Of a stretch of DNA of 6,800 bases, positions 1-6,024 are shown piece by piece. Each line of letters begins with the position of its first letter. Position 1 is the first letter of the stretch. The stretch spans positions 1 to 6,800 of the forward strand of contig JANXOQ010000459.1 in the NCBI GenBank assembly GCA_025357775.1, given 5' to 3'. Position numbers and translations under genes: made by a program. Below the pieces are notes generated by a model. It was not told the origin of the DNA. It was given only the letters and a program-made list of their open reading frames with translations, and ran no database searches. The DNA comes from Ferruginibacter sp. (GTDB taxonomy: Bacteria > Bacteroidota > Bacteroidia > Chitinophagales > Chitinophagaceae).

Positions 1-105
1 GTTTGTACCAAGTTTCATAGCAATATCTATATCGGCTTGGCTACTTACATTATCACCAAAGGCAAAATAGGCTTCGTTTATTATCATAGCTATAGTTTTT
101 GCAGT
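1..105 (-). pseudogene. Inverted fragment of 3-hydroxyacyl-CoA dehydrogenase gene
   Basis: Read on the minus strand from 105 to 1, this stretch gives 35 codons matching the C-terminal domain of the dehydrogenase encoded at 153-257 on the plus strand (starting TAKTIAMIINEAYFAFGD). The two copies differ at four bases (34, 49, 61 and 98). Three fall at third codon positions; the protein changes are K for R and N for K. On the minus strand a TAA stop lies two codons before the fragment (109-111), so it has no start or upstream domain and cannot be a working gene here. It runs to the window edge and may continue beyond. It is either a real inverted partial duplication or a fold-back chimera joining two strain variants; I favour the chimera. 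Confidence 0.75.
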
Positions 106-257
106 GTATTAATAAAAAATATATAGTGGTAAATGATGTGCCGGGTTTCGTAACTGCAAGAACTATAGCTATGATAATAAACGAAGCCTATTTTGCTTTT
201 GGTGATAAAGTAAGTAGCCAAGCTGATATAGATATTGCTATGAAACTTGGTACAAAC
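1..257. repeat. 105-bp imperfect inverted repeat, 47-bp spacer
   Basis: The left arm, 1-105, is the reverse complement of the right arm, 153-257, with 101 of 105 positions matching and no gaps. The spacer is 106-152. The match ends sharply at 105/153: bases 106-107 (GT) do not fit the complement of 151-152. The left arm reaches base 1, so its outer limit is unknown. Confidence 0.95.
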
Positions 258-395
258 TACCCTTACGGACCTTTTGAATGGGCAAAAAAAATAGGCTTAA
301 AAAATGTACATTCTTTATTGCAAATACTTTCAACAAATGATGAACGTTATACAATTTCTCCTACATTGGAAGAAGTTTACAAAAGAGAACTATGA
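99..395 (+). CDS. 3-hydroxyacyl/3-hydroxybutyryl-CoA dehydrogenase, C-terminal part only
   Basis: This is the C-terminal (3HCDH) domain of an NAD-dependent 3-hydroxyacyl-CoA dehydrogenase, which interconverts 3-hydroxyacyl-CoA and 3-ketoacyl-CoA in fatty-acid or butanoate metabolism in the cytoplasm. Family features seen are VNDVPGFVTARTIAMIINEA, then an ADIDIAMKLGTNYPYGPFEW stretch typical of the substrate-side helical domain. The Rossmann domain and catalytic His/Glu region are absent; family members are usually about 280 residues or more, and only about 95 remain. The first possible start is TTG at 99, just after an in-frame TAG at 93-95, but I do not believe it is the true start. Recognisable dehydrogenase sequence begins near 106, where the inverted copy ends, so the 5' part has been lost at that junction. 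Its TGA stop overlaps the tsaB ATG (ATGA), suggesting translational coupling in the intact genome. The family is clear; the exact substrate is not. Confidence 0.8.
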   Translation: MQCINKKYIVVNDVPGFVTARTIAMIINEAYFAFGDKVSSQADIDIAMKLGTNYPYGPFEWAKKIGLKNVHSLLQILSTNDERYTISPTLEEVYKREL

Positions 396-1060
396 GTTTT
401 ATAATAAATATTGATACTTCGTTAGAGACCGCATCTGTGAGCATTTCAAAAGATGGAGTTATTTTATCTTTTCTAGTAAATAAAACTCAACGAGAACACG
501 CAAGCTTTGTACACGTAGCTATAAAAGAATTATTAGCAAATGAAAAGCTAAATGTAAAAGATTTATCAGCAATAGCAGTTGCAATAGGCCCAGGGTCGTA
601 CACAGGGTTGCGTGTAGGGCTTGCAGCTGCAAAAGGATTGTGTTATGCATTAAACATACCTTTAATAACTGTAAGTACTTTACAAATGATGGCTAAAGAT
701 GCTATGATGAATGAGGAAAATGCAACTGCTTTATTGTTTTGTTCTTTAATAGATGCAAGACGGATGGAAGTTTTTACTGCTATCTATGATAGGAATATGG
801 TAGAAATATTACCTCCGAATGCACAAATATTAACTTCACAATCGTTTGCAGAAATTTTGAAAGAAAAAAAAATAATGTTTTTTGGCAGTGGTATGAAAAA
901 ATGGAAAGCTATTTCTACTGAAGCAAACGCACTTTTTTGCGAAAGCAGAAACGCCTATAATCCATTGAATATTATTTCATTCAATAAATTTTTACATCTA
1001 GATTTTTCAAATTTAATAGAAGTTTTACCACAGTATACTAAGGCTTTTTATAATGCATAG
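392..1060 (+). CDS. tsaB: TsaB, tRNA N6-threonylcarbamoyladenosine (t6A37) biosynthesis subunit
   Basis: TsaB (YeaZ) is the inactive ASKHA-fold partner of TsaD. With TsaE it supports transfer of threonylcarbamoyl to A37 of ANN-decoding tRNAs in the cytoplasm. Visible hallmarks are the N-terminal strand IINIDTSLETASVSI (residues 4-18), the REHASFVH segment (34-41), the signature GPGSYTGLRVGL (66-77), and DARRMEVF (121-128). At 222 residues it has the usual length. The start is the ATG at 392, which overlaps the upstream stop by four bases, so the two genes are probably co-transcribed. A-rich AAAAGAGAA lies just upstream, with no classical Shine-Dalgarno. The C-terminal tail (PQYTKAFYNA) resembles the conserved end of other TsaB proteins only loosely. 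The gene is intact, and TsaB is a well-defined family, so the call is firm. Confidence 0.95.
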   Translation: MSFIINIDTSLETASVSISKDGVILSFLVNKTQREHASFVHVAIKELLANEKLNVKDLSAIAVAIGPGSYTGLRVGLAAAKGLCYALNIPLITVSTLQMMAKDAMMNEENATALLFCSLIDARRMEVFTAIYDRNMVEILPPNAQILTSQSFAEILKEKKIMFFGSGMKKWKAISTEANALFCESRNAYNPLNIISFNKFLHLDFSNLIEVLPQYTKAFYNA

Positions 1061-1103
1061 TAAATTTATTTTGTATATTTAATGATGCAATTAATAAACA
1101 AAT

Positions 1104-1120
1104 AGATACTAAATGTATCT
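1104..1120. promoter_or_regulatory. Candidate operator: AGATAC-N5-GTATCT palindrome
   Basis: There are perfect 6-bp inverted arms at 1104-1109 and 1115-1120 around TAAAT. The right arm covers the first bases of the TATCTTTG box at 1116-1123, so a dimer bound here would block the promoter. It lies 45 bp before the arsR start. ArsR-family dimers bind inverted repeats at their own promoters, so autoregulation is a reasonable inference. The site itself is unproven. Confidence 0.5.
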
Positions 1121-1123
1121 TTG
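1116..1123 (+). promoter_or_regulatory. Bacteroidota-type -7 box (TATCTTTG) for arsR
   Basis: TATCTTTG fits the Bacteroidota sigma-A -7 consensus TAnnTTTG exactly and is followed by CA. It lies 42-49 bases before the arsR ATG. I see no TTTG at the usual -33 spacing, so the match rests on the -7 box alone. Confidence 0.55.
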
Positions 1124-1164
1124 CAGGCGACAAACTATTTAAAATCAAATCCCCCCAAAATCAA

Positions 1165-1512
1165 ATGATTGCCACCCATGAAAAAGTGCAACTAAAAGTT
1201 GTAACCGACACTTCCAAAAACAATTTAAAGGTAAATTATCACAATTTGAAAAAAGCTGCCCTTGTACTTAGGGCACTTAATCACAAATTGAGACAACAAA
1301 TTATTACCCTGATAGAAATGGAAGACAAAATTACCGTTACAGAAATTTATGTACGCATGCGCCTAGAGCAATCTGTTGCATCGCAGCATCTTGCAATTTT
1401 GCGTAGAGCAGGTATTGTAAGCACAAAACGTGAAGGTAAATTTATTTACTACAACCTAAATTACACTCGTATTGACCAAATAACAGGTTTAACAGAAAGT
1501 TTAGTTGCTTAA
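1165..1512 (+). CDS. ArsR/SmtB-family winged-helix repressor, cysteine-free
   Basis: This is a 115-residue DNA-binding protein of the ArsR family, normally a dimeric repressor released by an effector. Residues 30-50 (KAALVLRALNHKLRQQIITL) form the usual dimer/first-helix region. LEQSVASQHLAILRRAGIV (67-85) is the recognition helix-turn-helix, and STKREGKFIYYNLN (86-99) is the beta-wing. The protein has no cysteine at all. The classical ELCVCDL metal site is replaced by VTEIYVRMRL (58-67), and the two-cysteine persulfide switch of BigR/SqrR-type members is also absent, so its signal cannot be read from sequence. The ATG at 1165 is preceded by AT-rich leader DNA with a C6 run and no obvious Shine-Dalgarno. 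A palindrome-covered promoter lies upstream and a terminator downstream, so it appears monocistronic. The next gene is a persulfide dioxygenase-rhodanese, a common target of ArsR-type sulfur sensors elsewhere. Regulation of that gene is inference. Confidence 0.9.
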   Translation: MIATHEKVQLKVVTDTSKNNLKVNYHNLKKAALVLRALNHKLRQQIITLIEMEDKITVTEIYVRMRLEQSVASQHLAILRRAGIVSTKREGKFIYYNLNYTRIDQITGLTESLVA

Positions 1513-1540
1513 TTTTTAGTAAACGATTTGCAAATTTTTT

Positions 1541-1568
1541 ACGGATGATATTTTCATCCGTTTTTTTT
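1541..1568 (+). terminator. Rho-independent terminator after arsR
   Basis: ACGGATGA (1541-1548) pairs perfectly with TCATCCGT (1554-1561) around a 5-base loop. An eight-base T run spans 1561-1568. It begins 28 bp past the arsR stop, separating arsR from the dioxygenase gene. Confidence 0.88.
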
Positions 1569-1578
1569 ATATCTATAC

Positions 1579-1594
1579 CTCAAATTTATTTGAG
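1579..1594. promoter_or_regulatory. 16-bp perfect palindrome CTCAAAT-TT-ATTTGAG
   Basis: Seven-base arms at 1579-1585 and 1588-1594 flank TT. The element lies between the arsR terminator and the dioxygenase start, about 106 bp before that ATG, and has no T run after it, so it is not a terminator. A 7-2-7 palindrome is a plausible dimer binding site. Its role is unproven. Confidence 0.35.
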
Positions 1595-1606
1595 AAAAGT
1601 AATGAA

Positions 1607-1625
1607 TTTTGATATATATTCAAAA
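1607..1625. repeat. Inverted repeat TTTTGA-N7-TCAAAA
   Basis: The 6-bp arms at 1607-1612 and 1620-1625 are perfect and flank TATATAT. It shares the TCAAA/TTTGA words of the neighbouring palindrome in the opposite arrangement. In DNA this AT-rich, chance is a serious alternative. Confidence 0.25.
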
Positions 1626-1670
1626 ATTTGTCTATAACATTAAACCATTAGAACTTTACTATGTAAAACG

Positions 1671-1678
1671 TAAATTTG
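1671..1678 (+). promoter_or_regulatory. Candidate -7 box (TAAATTTG) for the persulfide dioxygenase gene
   Basis: TAAATTTG matches TAnnTTTG and lies 22-29 bases before the ATG at 1701, implying a short leader. No TTTG occurs at the usual -33 spacing. It is the best promoter candidate in this intergenic region. Confidence 0.4.
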
Positions 1679-1700
1679 CATTTTGAAAAAATTTTAAATT

Positions 1701-3104
1701 ATGTACATACAACAATTATACACTTCTTGCATTAGTGAAGCTGCATATTATATTGAAAGCAATGGAGAGGCTGCTATAATAGACCCACTCAGAGATATTG
1801 ATGCTTATTTGAACTTGGCTAAAGAAAGGAATACAACCATAAAATATATTTTTGAAACACATTTTCATGCAGATTTTGTAAGTGGACATATAGATTTAAG
1901 CAAAGCAACTGGTGCTCCAATTGTTTTTGGACCTGCCGCAAAAACTAATTTTAAAATAGAAAATGCCACACATTTACAAGAATATAAATTGGGTAATATT
2001 ACCTTGCAAGTATTACATACACCAGGGCATACACTAGAAAGCAGTTGCTTTTTATTGAAAGATGAAAATAACAATCCTCATGCGATTTTTACAGGAGATA
2101 CATTATTTGTAGGTGATATAGGCAGGCCAGACTTGAGTAGTGGAAATATGAGTAGTGAGGAGTTAGCTGACATTATGTATGATACTTTAATTGCAACAAT
2201 AGTTCCACTAAATGATAATGTGCTGGTTTACCCTGCGCATGGCCCAGGAAGTAGCTGCGGCAAAAGCCTTGGCCCAAATACGCATAGTACAATTGGCGAA
2301 GAAAAGAGAACCAATCATGCATTTCAATATAAGAATAAAGAAGATTTTATAAAATCGGTAACAGATGGATTAAATGCTGCTCCCGTTTACTTTGCTGTAA
2401 ATGCTGCCATAAACCAAAAAGGGTATGATGCTATTGATGAAGTAAAAAAAAGAGGTACAATTGTATTATCAATAGAAGAGTTTAAAACATTGGCAAAAGA
2501 AGATGCTATAATTTTAGATACACGCCATGCTAATATTTTTACACAAGGCTTTGTGCCAAGTGCTATTTTTATTGGGCTAGAAGGTAGGTATGCAGAGTGG
2601 GCTGGTAGTTTACTTCCTTTTGATAAAAAAATAATTTTGGTTACTGAAATAGGCAAAGAAGAGGAATCTGTAATACGACTTGCTAGAGTAGGGTTTGATA
2701 AAATGGTTGGTTGCCTACAAGGTGGTTTTGATGCTTGGAGAAGTGCTGGTGAAAAAGTAGATATGATTATAGATGTGGAGCCAGATGAATTGATAATGGA
2801 CCTACCACATGACCCAAATATAACTATATTGGATGTGCGCAGAGAAACTGAATTTGCAGATGGACATTTAAAAGATGCTTCAAACCTGCCATTATCTGAA
2901 ATGACAAATATTACACAGCTAGCACAATTTGAAGACGATGAAAATATTTATGTGCATTGCGCTGGTGGCTACAGAAGTGTTATAGCTGCTTCTATTTTAA
3001 AAAAAGAAGGAATACATAATTTAAGAAATGTACTCGGAGGTTGGGCAAAAATTAAAATGGAAGAAAGTGTAGAAATTGTGAAAGAATCTAGTGTGTTAAA
3101 TTAG
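1701..3104 (+). CDS. CstB-like persulfide dioxygenase-rhodanese fusion (MBL fold plus two rhodanese domains)
   Basis: This likely cytoplasmic enzyme oxidises glutathione or low-molecular-weight persulfides to sulfite with O2 and moves sulfane sulfur, detoxifying sulfide and polysulfide. Residues 1-215 are an ETHE1-type metallo-beta-lactamase fold. By comparison with ETHE1 the mononuclear iron ligands are H54 (in THFHADFVSGH), H110 (HTPGH) and D133 (FTGDTLFVGDIGRPD); H180 (YPAH) is also present. F59 replaces the last His of HxHxDH, as expected for a one-metal enzyme. C186 (GSSCGKSLG) matches the position of the extra dioxygenase-domain cysteine known in Staphylococcus CstB. Residues about 255-350 form a rhodanese-like domain whose active loop (VTEIGKEEES) has no cysteine, so it is probably inactive. 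Residues about 357-455 are a rhodanese with catalytic C420 in HCAGGYRS. At 467 residues it is near CstB length (about 440). It is flanked by terminators and so is probably monocistronic. The family is firm; the substrate is inferred. Confidence 0.93.
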   Translation: MYIQQLYTSCISEAAYYIESNGEAAIIDPLRDIDAYLNLAKERNTTIKYIFETHFHADFVSGHIDLSKATGAPIVFGPAAKTNFKIENATHLQEYKLGNITLQVLHTPGHTLESSCFLLKDENNNPHAIFTGDTLFVGDIGRPDLSSGNMSSEELADIMYDTLIATIVPLNDNVLVYPAHGPGSSCGKSLGPNTHSTIGEEKRTNHAFQYKNKEDFIKSVTDGLNAAPVYFAVNAAINQKGYDAIDEVKKRGTIVLSIEEFKTLAKEDAIILDTRHANIFTQGFVPSAIFIGLEGRYAEWAGSLLPFDKKIILVTEIGKEEESVIRLARVGFDKMVGCLQGGFDAWRSAGEKVDMIIDVEPDELIMDLPHDPNITILDVRRETEFADGHLKDASNLPLSEMTNITQLAQFEDDENIYVHCAGGYRSVIAASILKKEGIHNLRNVLGGWAKIKMEESVEIVKESSVLN

Positions 3105-3121
3105 TACTTCATTAAAAAATT

Positions 3122-3160
3122 AAATGGCTGCTCAAAATAAATTTTGGCAGCCATTTTTGT
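3122..3160. terminator. Bidirectional terminator between convergent genes
   Basis: AAATGGCTGC (3122-3131) pairs perfectly with GCAGCCATTT (3147-3156). Beyond a one-base bulge, the loop continues pairing as CAAAA/TTTTG. On the plus strand T-rich sequence follows (TTTTTGTTTT). On the minus strand the hairpin is followed by TTAATTTTTTA. It can therefore end both the dioxygenase transcript (stop 3104) and the PKD-protein transcript (stop 3176). Confidence 0.9.
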
Positions 3161-3175
3161 TTTAGTTTTTGTTTT

Positions 3176-5950
3176 TTATTTTATAAATGTAGCATAGCAT
3201 ATTTGATTACCATATAAAACTCTTATTGTATAATTACCTGCTGGTAAAGTAGCAATATTTATAGATATTAAATTGTTGCCAACAATACCTTGTTGTTGTT
3301 TTTGAGCTACCAATACTGCCATATTATTATATATTGATGTACTTATTAAAACTGGCTGCACCAACGTTACACTTGCATTAATAATAGTGGTAGCAGGGTT
3401 TGGATATACCTGCAAAGTGCAAGTATTAGTCGTTGGTATTGATTGATTAATATAAATTGTTTTACAAATTGTTTTTACACAACCGTTAGCATAGGTAGCT
3501 TTTACACATACATTGTAATAACCAGAGTCTAAGAATAAATACGTAGGATTATTGGTATTAATAGTAGTAGTACCTGTGGCTGCTGTAGTTGGTATTCTTG
3601 TAATAGTCCATTGTTGGCTTATTGCGGCTGTGTTAGATGATATTGAAAATCTAACTCTGTTTGGCACTAAAGAATCTCTTGTATCATTTACACCAAGGGT
3701 AATATTATTACAATTAATTGTAGACAAAATATTTATAGTGGTACAAGTTGTAGAAGCGCAATTATTATTTTTATAAGCTGTTAAACAAACCGTGTAGTTG
3801 CCAGCATTTGCATATTGGTGATTAGCGTTTGCTCCCTGTGCTCCTGTTCCATCTCCAAACGTGTAAGTGTATTGTACATTACTTTGAATAAAATTAGGCG
3901 AAAACGTTGCTACATTATTTAAAACACTAGTACCGTACAATGATAATTGATTACAAGAAATAGGTTCTAGAATATTTATACTATCACATTTATAACTTAT
4001 GCATGCACCATTTTGTATACGTAAGCAAACATAGTACCTACCAGCTTGTGCGTACGTATGCATAGCATTCCAAGTCGTTGCAGTAGTACTATCTCCAAAA
4101 CTCCACAATGCGGTAGCTGTTGCTAATTGCGAAACGGCATTAGTAAAAATTATTTTTTTATAATTTACCGAGTCTGCACGCCAAGTATAGTTTGCAATAA
4201 TATTACAAAGCTGTACAACATTTATTGTATAACATTTTTCACTCACACAATTTGTAAGTATTCCATTAGGGTTTCTTTTTATTATACGCAAGCAAACGTG
4301 GTATGTGCCTGTATTTGCGTAGGCATGTGTGGAGTTTAATTGATTTGATGTTGTGCCATCTCCAAAGGCCCAACGGATAGAATCAGTAGCAGAAAGCGGT
4401 GCAGACGTATTTACAAAATGGTAAGTATAATTTGCAACTGTTGGTAAACTATCTCTATAGCTATAAAAATTAGTTACAAGTGTACATGGTAAGCTAACCA
4501 CAATTGTTTTGCAAAACTCCCTCACACATGGCGTAACACCTGAAATGGTTGTAGGTTTTTTTACTCTTATGCAAACTATATAAGTACCAGCTGCTGTATA
4601 AAAATGGTTAGGATTAATTTGGTTTGATGAAGTACCATCACCAAATGTCCATGTAATAGAATCTCCACTTGCGTAGCCAATAGTTGTATTGCTAAAATGT
4701 ATTAAATTAGATTGTAAAGAATCAATATTATTAGAAAAATTGGCTTGCATATTGCAAGGGATTACAGGCGGTGCTACAACAACTAAATAACATTTTTCAC
4801 TCACACAATATGAAAGCACTCCATTAGGGTTTCTTTTTATAACCCTCAAGCAAGCATTATATGTACCAGCTGTTGTGTAAGTATGAGTTGGATTTATTTG
4901 ACTAGAACTTGCACCATCTCCAAATGTCCAACGAATAGAATCCGATGTAGCAAGTGGAGTAGATGTGTTGGTGAAATGATAAATATTAGGAATGGTTACA
5001 ACACTATCTCTATAATAAGTAAAGTTTGAGATGAGATTACAATTAGGAAAAGCTGCCAATATAGTAATTGGTCTGCAAGTTTCGTTTATACATACTGGCA
5101 TACCAGCAACTGAACTAGCCTTTTTTACTCTTAAACAAACTGTATAAACCCCAGCTGCGGAATAAAGATGATTTGGATTTTGAACGTGAGACACAGGAGA
5201 ACCATCTCCAAAATTCCAAGTCAAAGTATCTGTACTATTAAAAAGATAAGTCTGATTTGTAAAATGAACAGTAGTGGGTGCAAATGCAGAATCTGCATTA
5301 CTTTGAAATCCTGCCTGTGTAAAACACTGATATGCTATTGTATCTATTTTGCATTTTTCACTTACGCAATTAGATAATGTTCCATTTGCATTTCTTTTAA
5401 TAATACGTAAACATACATTATATATGCCAGGGCTATTAAAAGTATGAACTGGATTGAGTGAATTTGAGCTAGTTCCATCTCCAAAAGTCCATTTAATAGA
5501 ATCAGAGGAGTTAAAATAAATAGAAGAGTTATGATAATAATATTCTAAAGATGTATTTGTGTTGTTTGAATTAACATAACTATAAAAATTAGTAGATAAA
5601 AGACATGCTCCTTGAGCAATTGAAACATATTGTGTAGAGCTATCTCTACAAAAGGTATTACTACTTGAGTCACTTCTTGAAACAAAATGATTGATTTGAA
5701 ATGTTCCTGTTGGAAAAACACGAGCTGGAGATACAGCATTAGAAACGCTATAATTCCCATTCCCACCGTCAAAAAAATACCAAGTATGTCGAACATTTGG
5801 AGAATCTAAGGTAGCAGCGGTTGGAATAAACTTTACAGTAGAACTACTTAAATTTTGAGTAGTAAATGCAGCATCACAAGATTGTTGTGCATTAGCTTGC
5901 ATAGTAACTATTGCGAGGAGCACAATTAAAAATGAGTAAATTTTTTTCAT
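3176..5950 (-). CDS. Secreted multi-PKD-domain protein with T9SS type-A sorting domain
   Basis: This 924-residue exported protein is probably attached to or released from the cell surface through type IX secretion. Residues 1-21 are a Sec signal peptide (two Lys, a hydrophobic core, then ANA before QQ). About nine PKD/Ig-like repeats follow, starting near 25, 116, 209, 304, 399, 489, 582, 666 and 747. Repeats 2 to 8 carry the WxFGDG-type core (FGDS in repeat 7); the first has FFDGG and the ninth has none. Most repeats have four cysteines: one at the start, one in VCLR, and two in a CVSEKC-like end, suggesting two disulfides per domain. Repeats 2, 4 and 6 form one subtype and 3 and 5 another. 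The C-terminus, 844-924 (LQVYPNPATTIINASV to the final FIK), is a type-A sorting domain. No catalytic domain is visible, so a structural, adhesive or binding role is likely but unproven. The upstream gene on this strand ends 74 bp away. No Shine-Dalgarno is seen; TAACTTTA in the gap is a weak -7 candidate. Confidence 0.92.
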   Translation of the reverse strand: MKKIYSFLIVLLAIVTMQANAQQSCDAAFTTQNLSSSTVKFIPTAATLDSPNVRHTWYFFDGGNGNYSVSNAVSPARVFPTGTFQINHFVSRSDSSSNTFCRDSSTQYVSIAQGACLLSTNFYSYVNSNNTNTSLEYYYHNSSIYFNSSDSIKWTFGDGTSSNSLNPVHTFNSPGIYNVCLRIIKRNANGTLSNCVSEKCKIDTIAYQCFTQAGFQSNADSAFAPTTVHFTNQTYLFNSTDTLTWNFGDGSPVSHVQNPNHLYSAAGVYTVCLRVKKASSVAGMPVCINETCRPITILAAFPNCNLISNFTYYRDSVVTIPNIYHFTNTSTPLATSDSIRWTFGDGASSSQINPTHTYTTAGTYNACLRVIKRNPNGVLSYCVSEKCYLVVVAPPVIPCNMQANFSNNIDSLQSNLIHFSNTTIGYASGDSITWTFGDGTSSNQINPNHFYTAAGTYIVCIRVKKPTTISGVTPCVREFCKTIVVSLPCTLVTNFYSYRDSLPTVANYTYHFVNTSAPLSATDSIRWAFGDGTTSNQLNSTHAYANTGTYHVCLRIIKRNPNGILTNCVSEKCYTINVVQLCNIIANYTWRADSVNYKKIIFTNAVSQLATATALWSFGDSTTATTWNAMHTYAQAGRYYVCLRIQNGACISYKCDSINILEPISCNQLSLYGTSVLNNVATFSPNFIQSNVQYTYTFGDGTGAQGANANHQYANAGNYTVCLTAYKNNNCASTTCTTINILSTINCNNITLGVNDTRDSLVPNRVRFSISSNTAAISQQWTITRIPTTAATGTTTINTNNPTYLFLDSGYYNVCVKATYANGCVKTICKTIYINQSIPTTNTCTLQVYPNPATTIINASVTLVQPVLISTSIYNNMAVLVAQKQQQGIVGNNLISINIATLPAGNYTIRVLYGNQICYATFIK
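3179..3421 (-). other. Sequence encoding the T9SS type-A C-terminal sorting domain
   Basis: Residues 844-924 show the family pattern: a YPNPATT start, a middle strand (STSIYNNMAVLV), then GNNLISINIATLPAGNYTIRV and a short final strand ending in FIK. In Bacteroidota such domains direct cargo through the type IX outer-membrane channel and are removed or processed there. This is the strongest taxonomic marker in the window. Confidence 0.88.
4217..5605 (-). repeat. Tandem two-domain PKD super-repeat (A-B-A-B-A), period about 560 bp
   Basis: Codons 116-578 hold five PKD units in two alternating kinds. Type A units (starting at residues 116, 304 and 489) end in IKRN-NG-L--CVSEKC. Type B units (209 and 399) end in VKK plus a longer variable link and CINETC or CVREFC. 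The alternation is visible in DNA: CATTTTTCAC recurs at 4233, 4791 and 5352 (558 and 561 bp apart), and TTTTTTACTC at 4557 and 5121 (564 bp). This indicates duplication of a two-domain block. Confidence 0.85.
5888..5950 (-). other. Signal peptide-coding segment of the PKD protein
   Basis: Residues 1-21 read MKKIYSFLIVLLAIVTMQAN then A. A positively charged start and a hydrophobic core are followed by an A-N-A motif fitting signal peptidase I cleavage before QQ. There is no lipobox cysteine, so it is not a lipoprotein signal. It supports the ATG at 5950 as the true start. Confidence 0.85.
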
Positions 5951-6024
5951 AGCATTGTTTTGATAATGTTTATAATTTAATATTATTTAAAGATCCATTA
6001 GAGATTAAAGTTACCTACATAGTA

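Noticed and set aside
1..257. Inverted repeat as insertion-sequence or transposon ends
   Set aside because: Both arms encode the same stretch of a dehydrogenase, the spacer is only 47 bp, and there is no transposase or target-site duplication.
1061..1164. Terminator directly after tsaB
   Set aside because: I found no GC-containing stem followed by a T run. The only clear palindrome lies over the arsR promoter box.
1865..2656. Two minus-strand open frames (1865-2074 and 2387-2656)
   Set aside because: They lie fully inside the dioxygenase-rhodanese gene, whose motifs are intact throughout, and their products resemble no family.
4217..5605. Regularly spaced repeats as a CRISPR array or non-coding tandem repeat
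   Set aside because: The period is about 560 bp, the sequence is coding throughout, and the repeats translate into PKD domains.
3552..5796. Short open frames in other frames (3552-3776, 4127-4339 and 5168-5377 plus; 5545-5796 minus)
   Set aside because: They lie inside the PKD-repeat gene and follow its repetitive composition. None shows a family motif or start signal.
5951..6024. Promoter for the PKD gene (TAACTTTA on the minus strand)
   Set aside because: It differs from TAnnTTTG in the last base and has no -33 partner. It is too weak to list as a feature.
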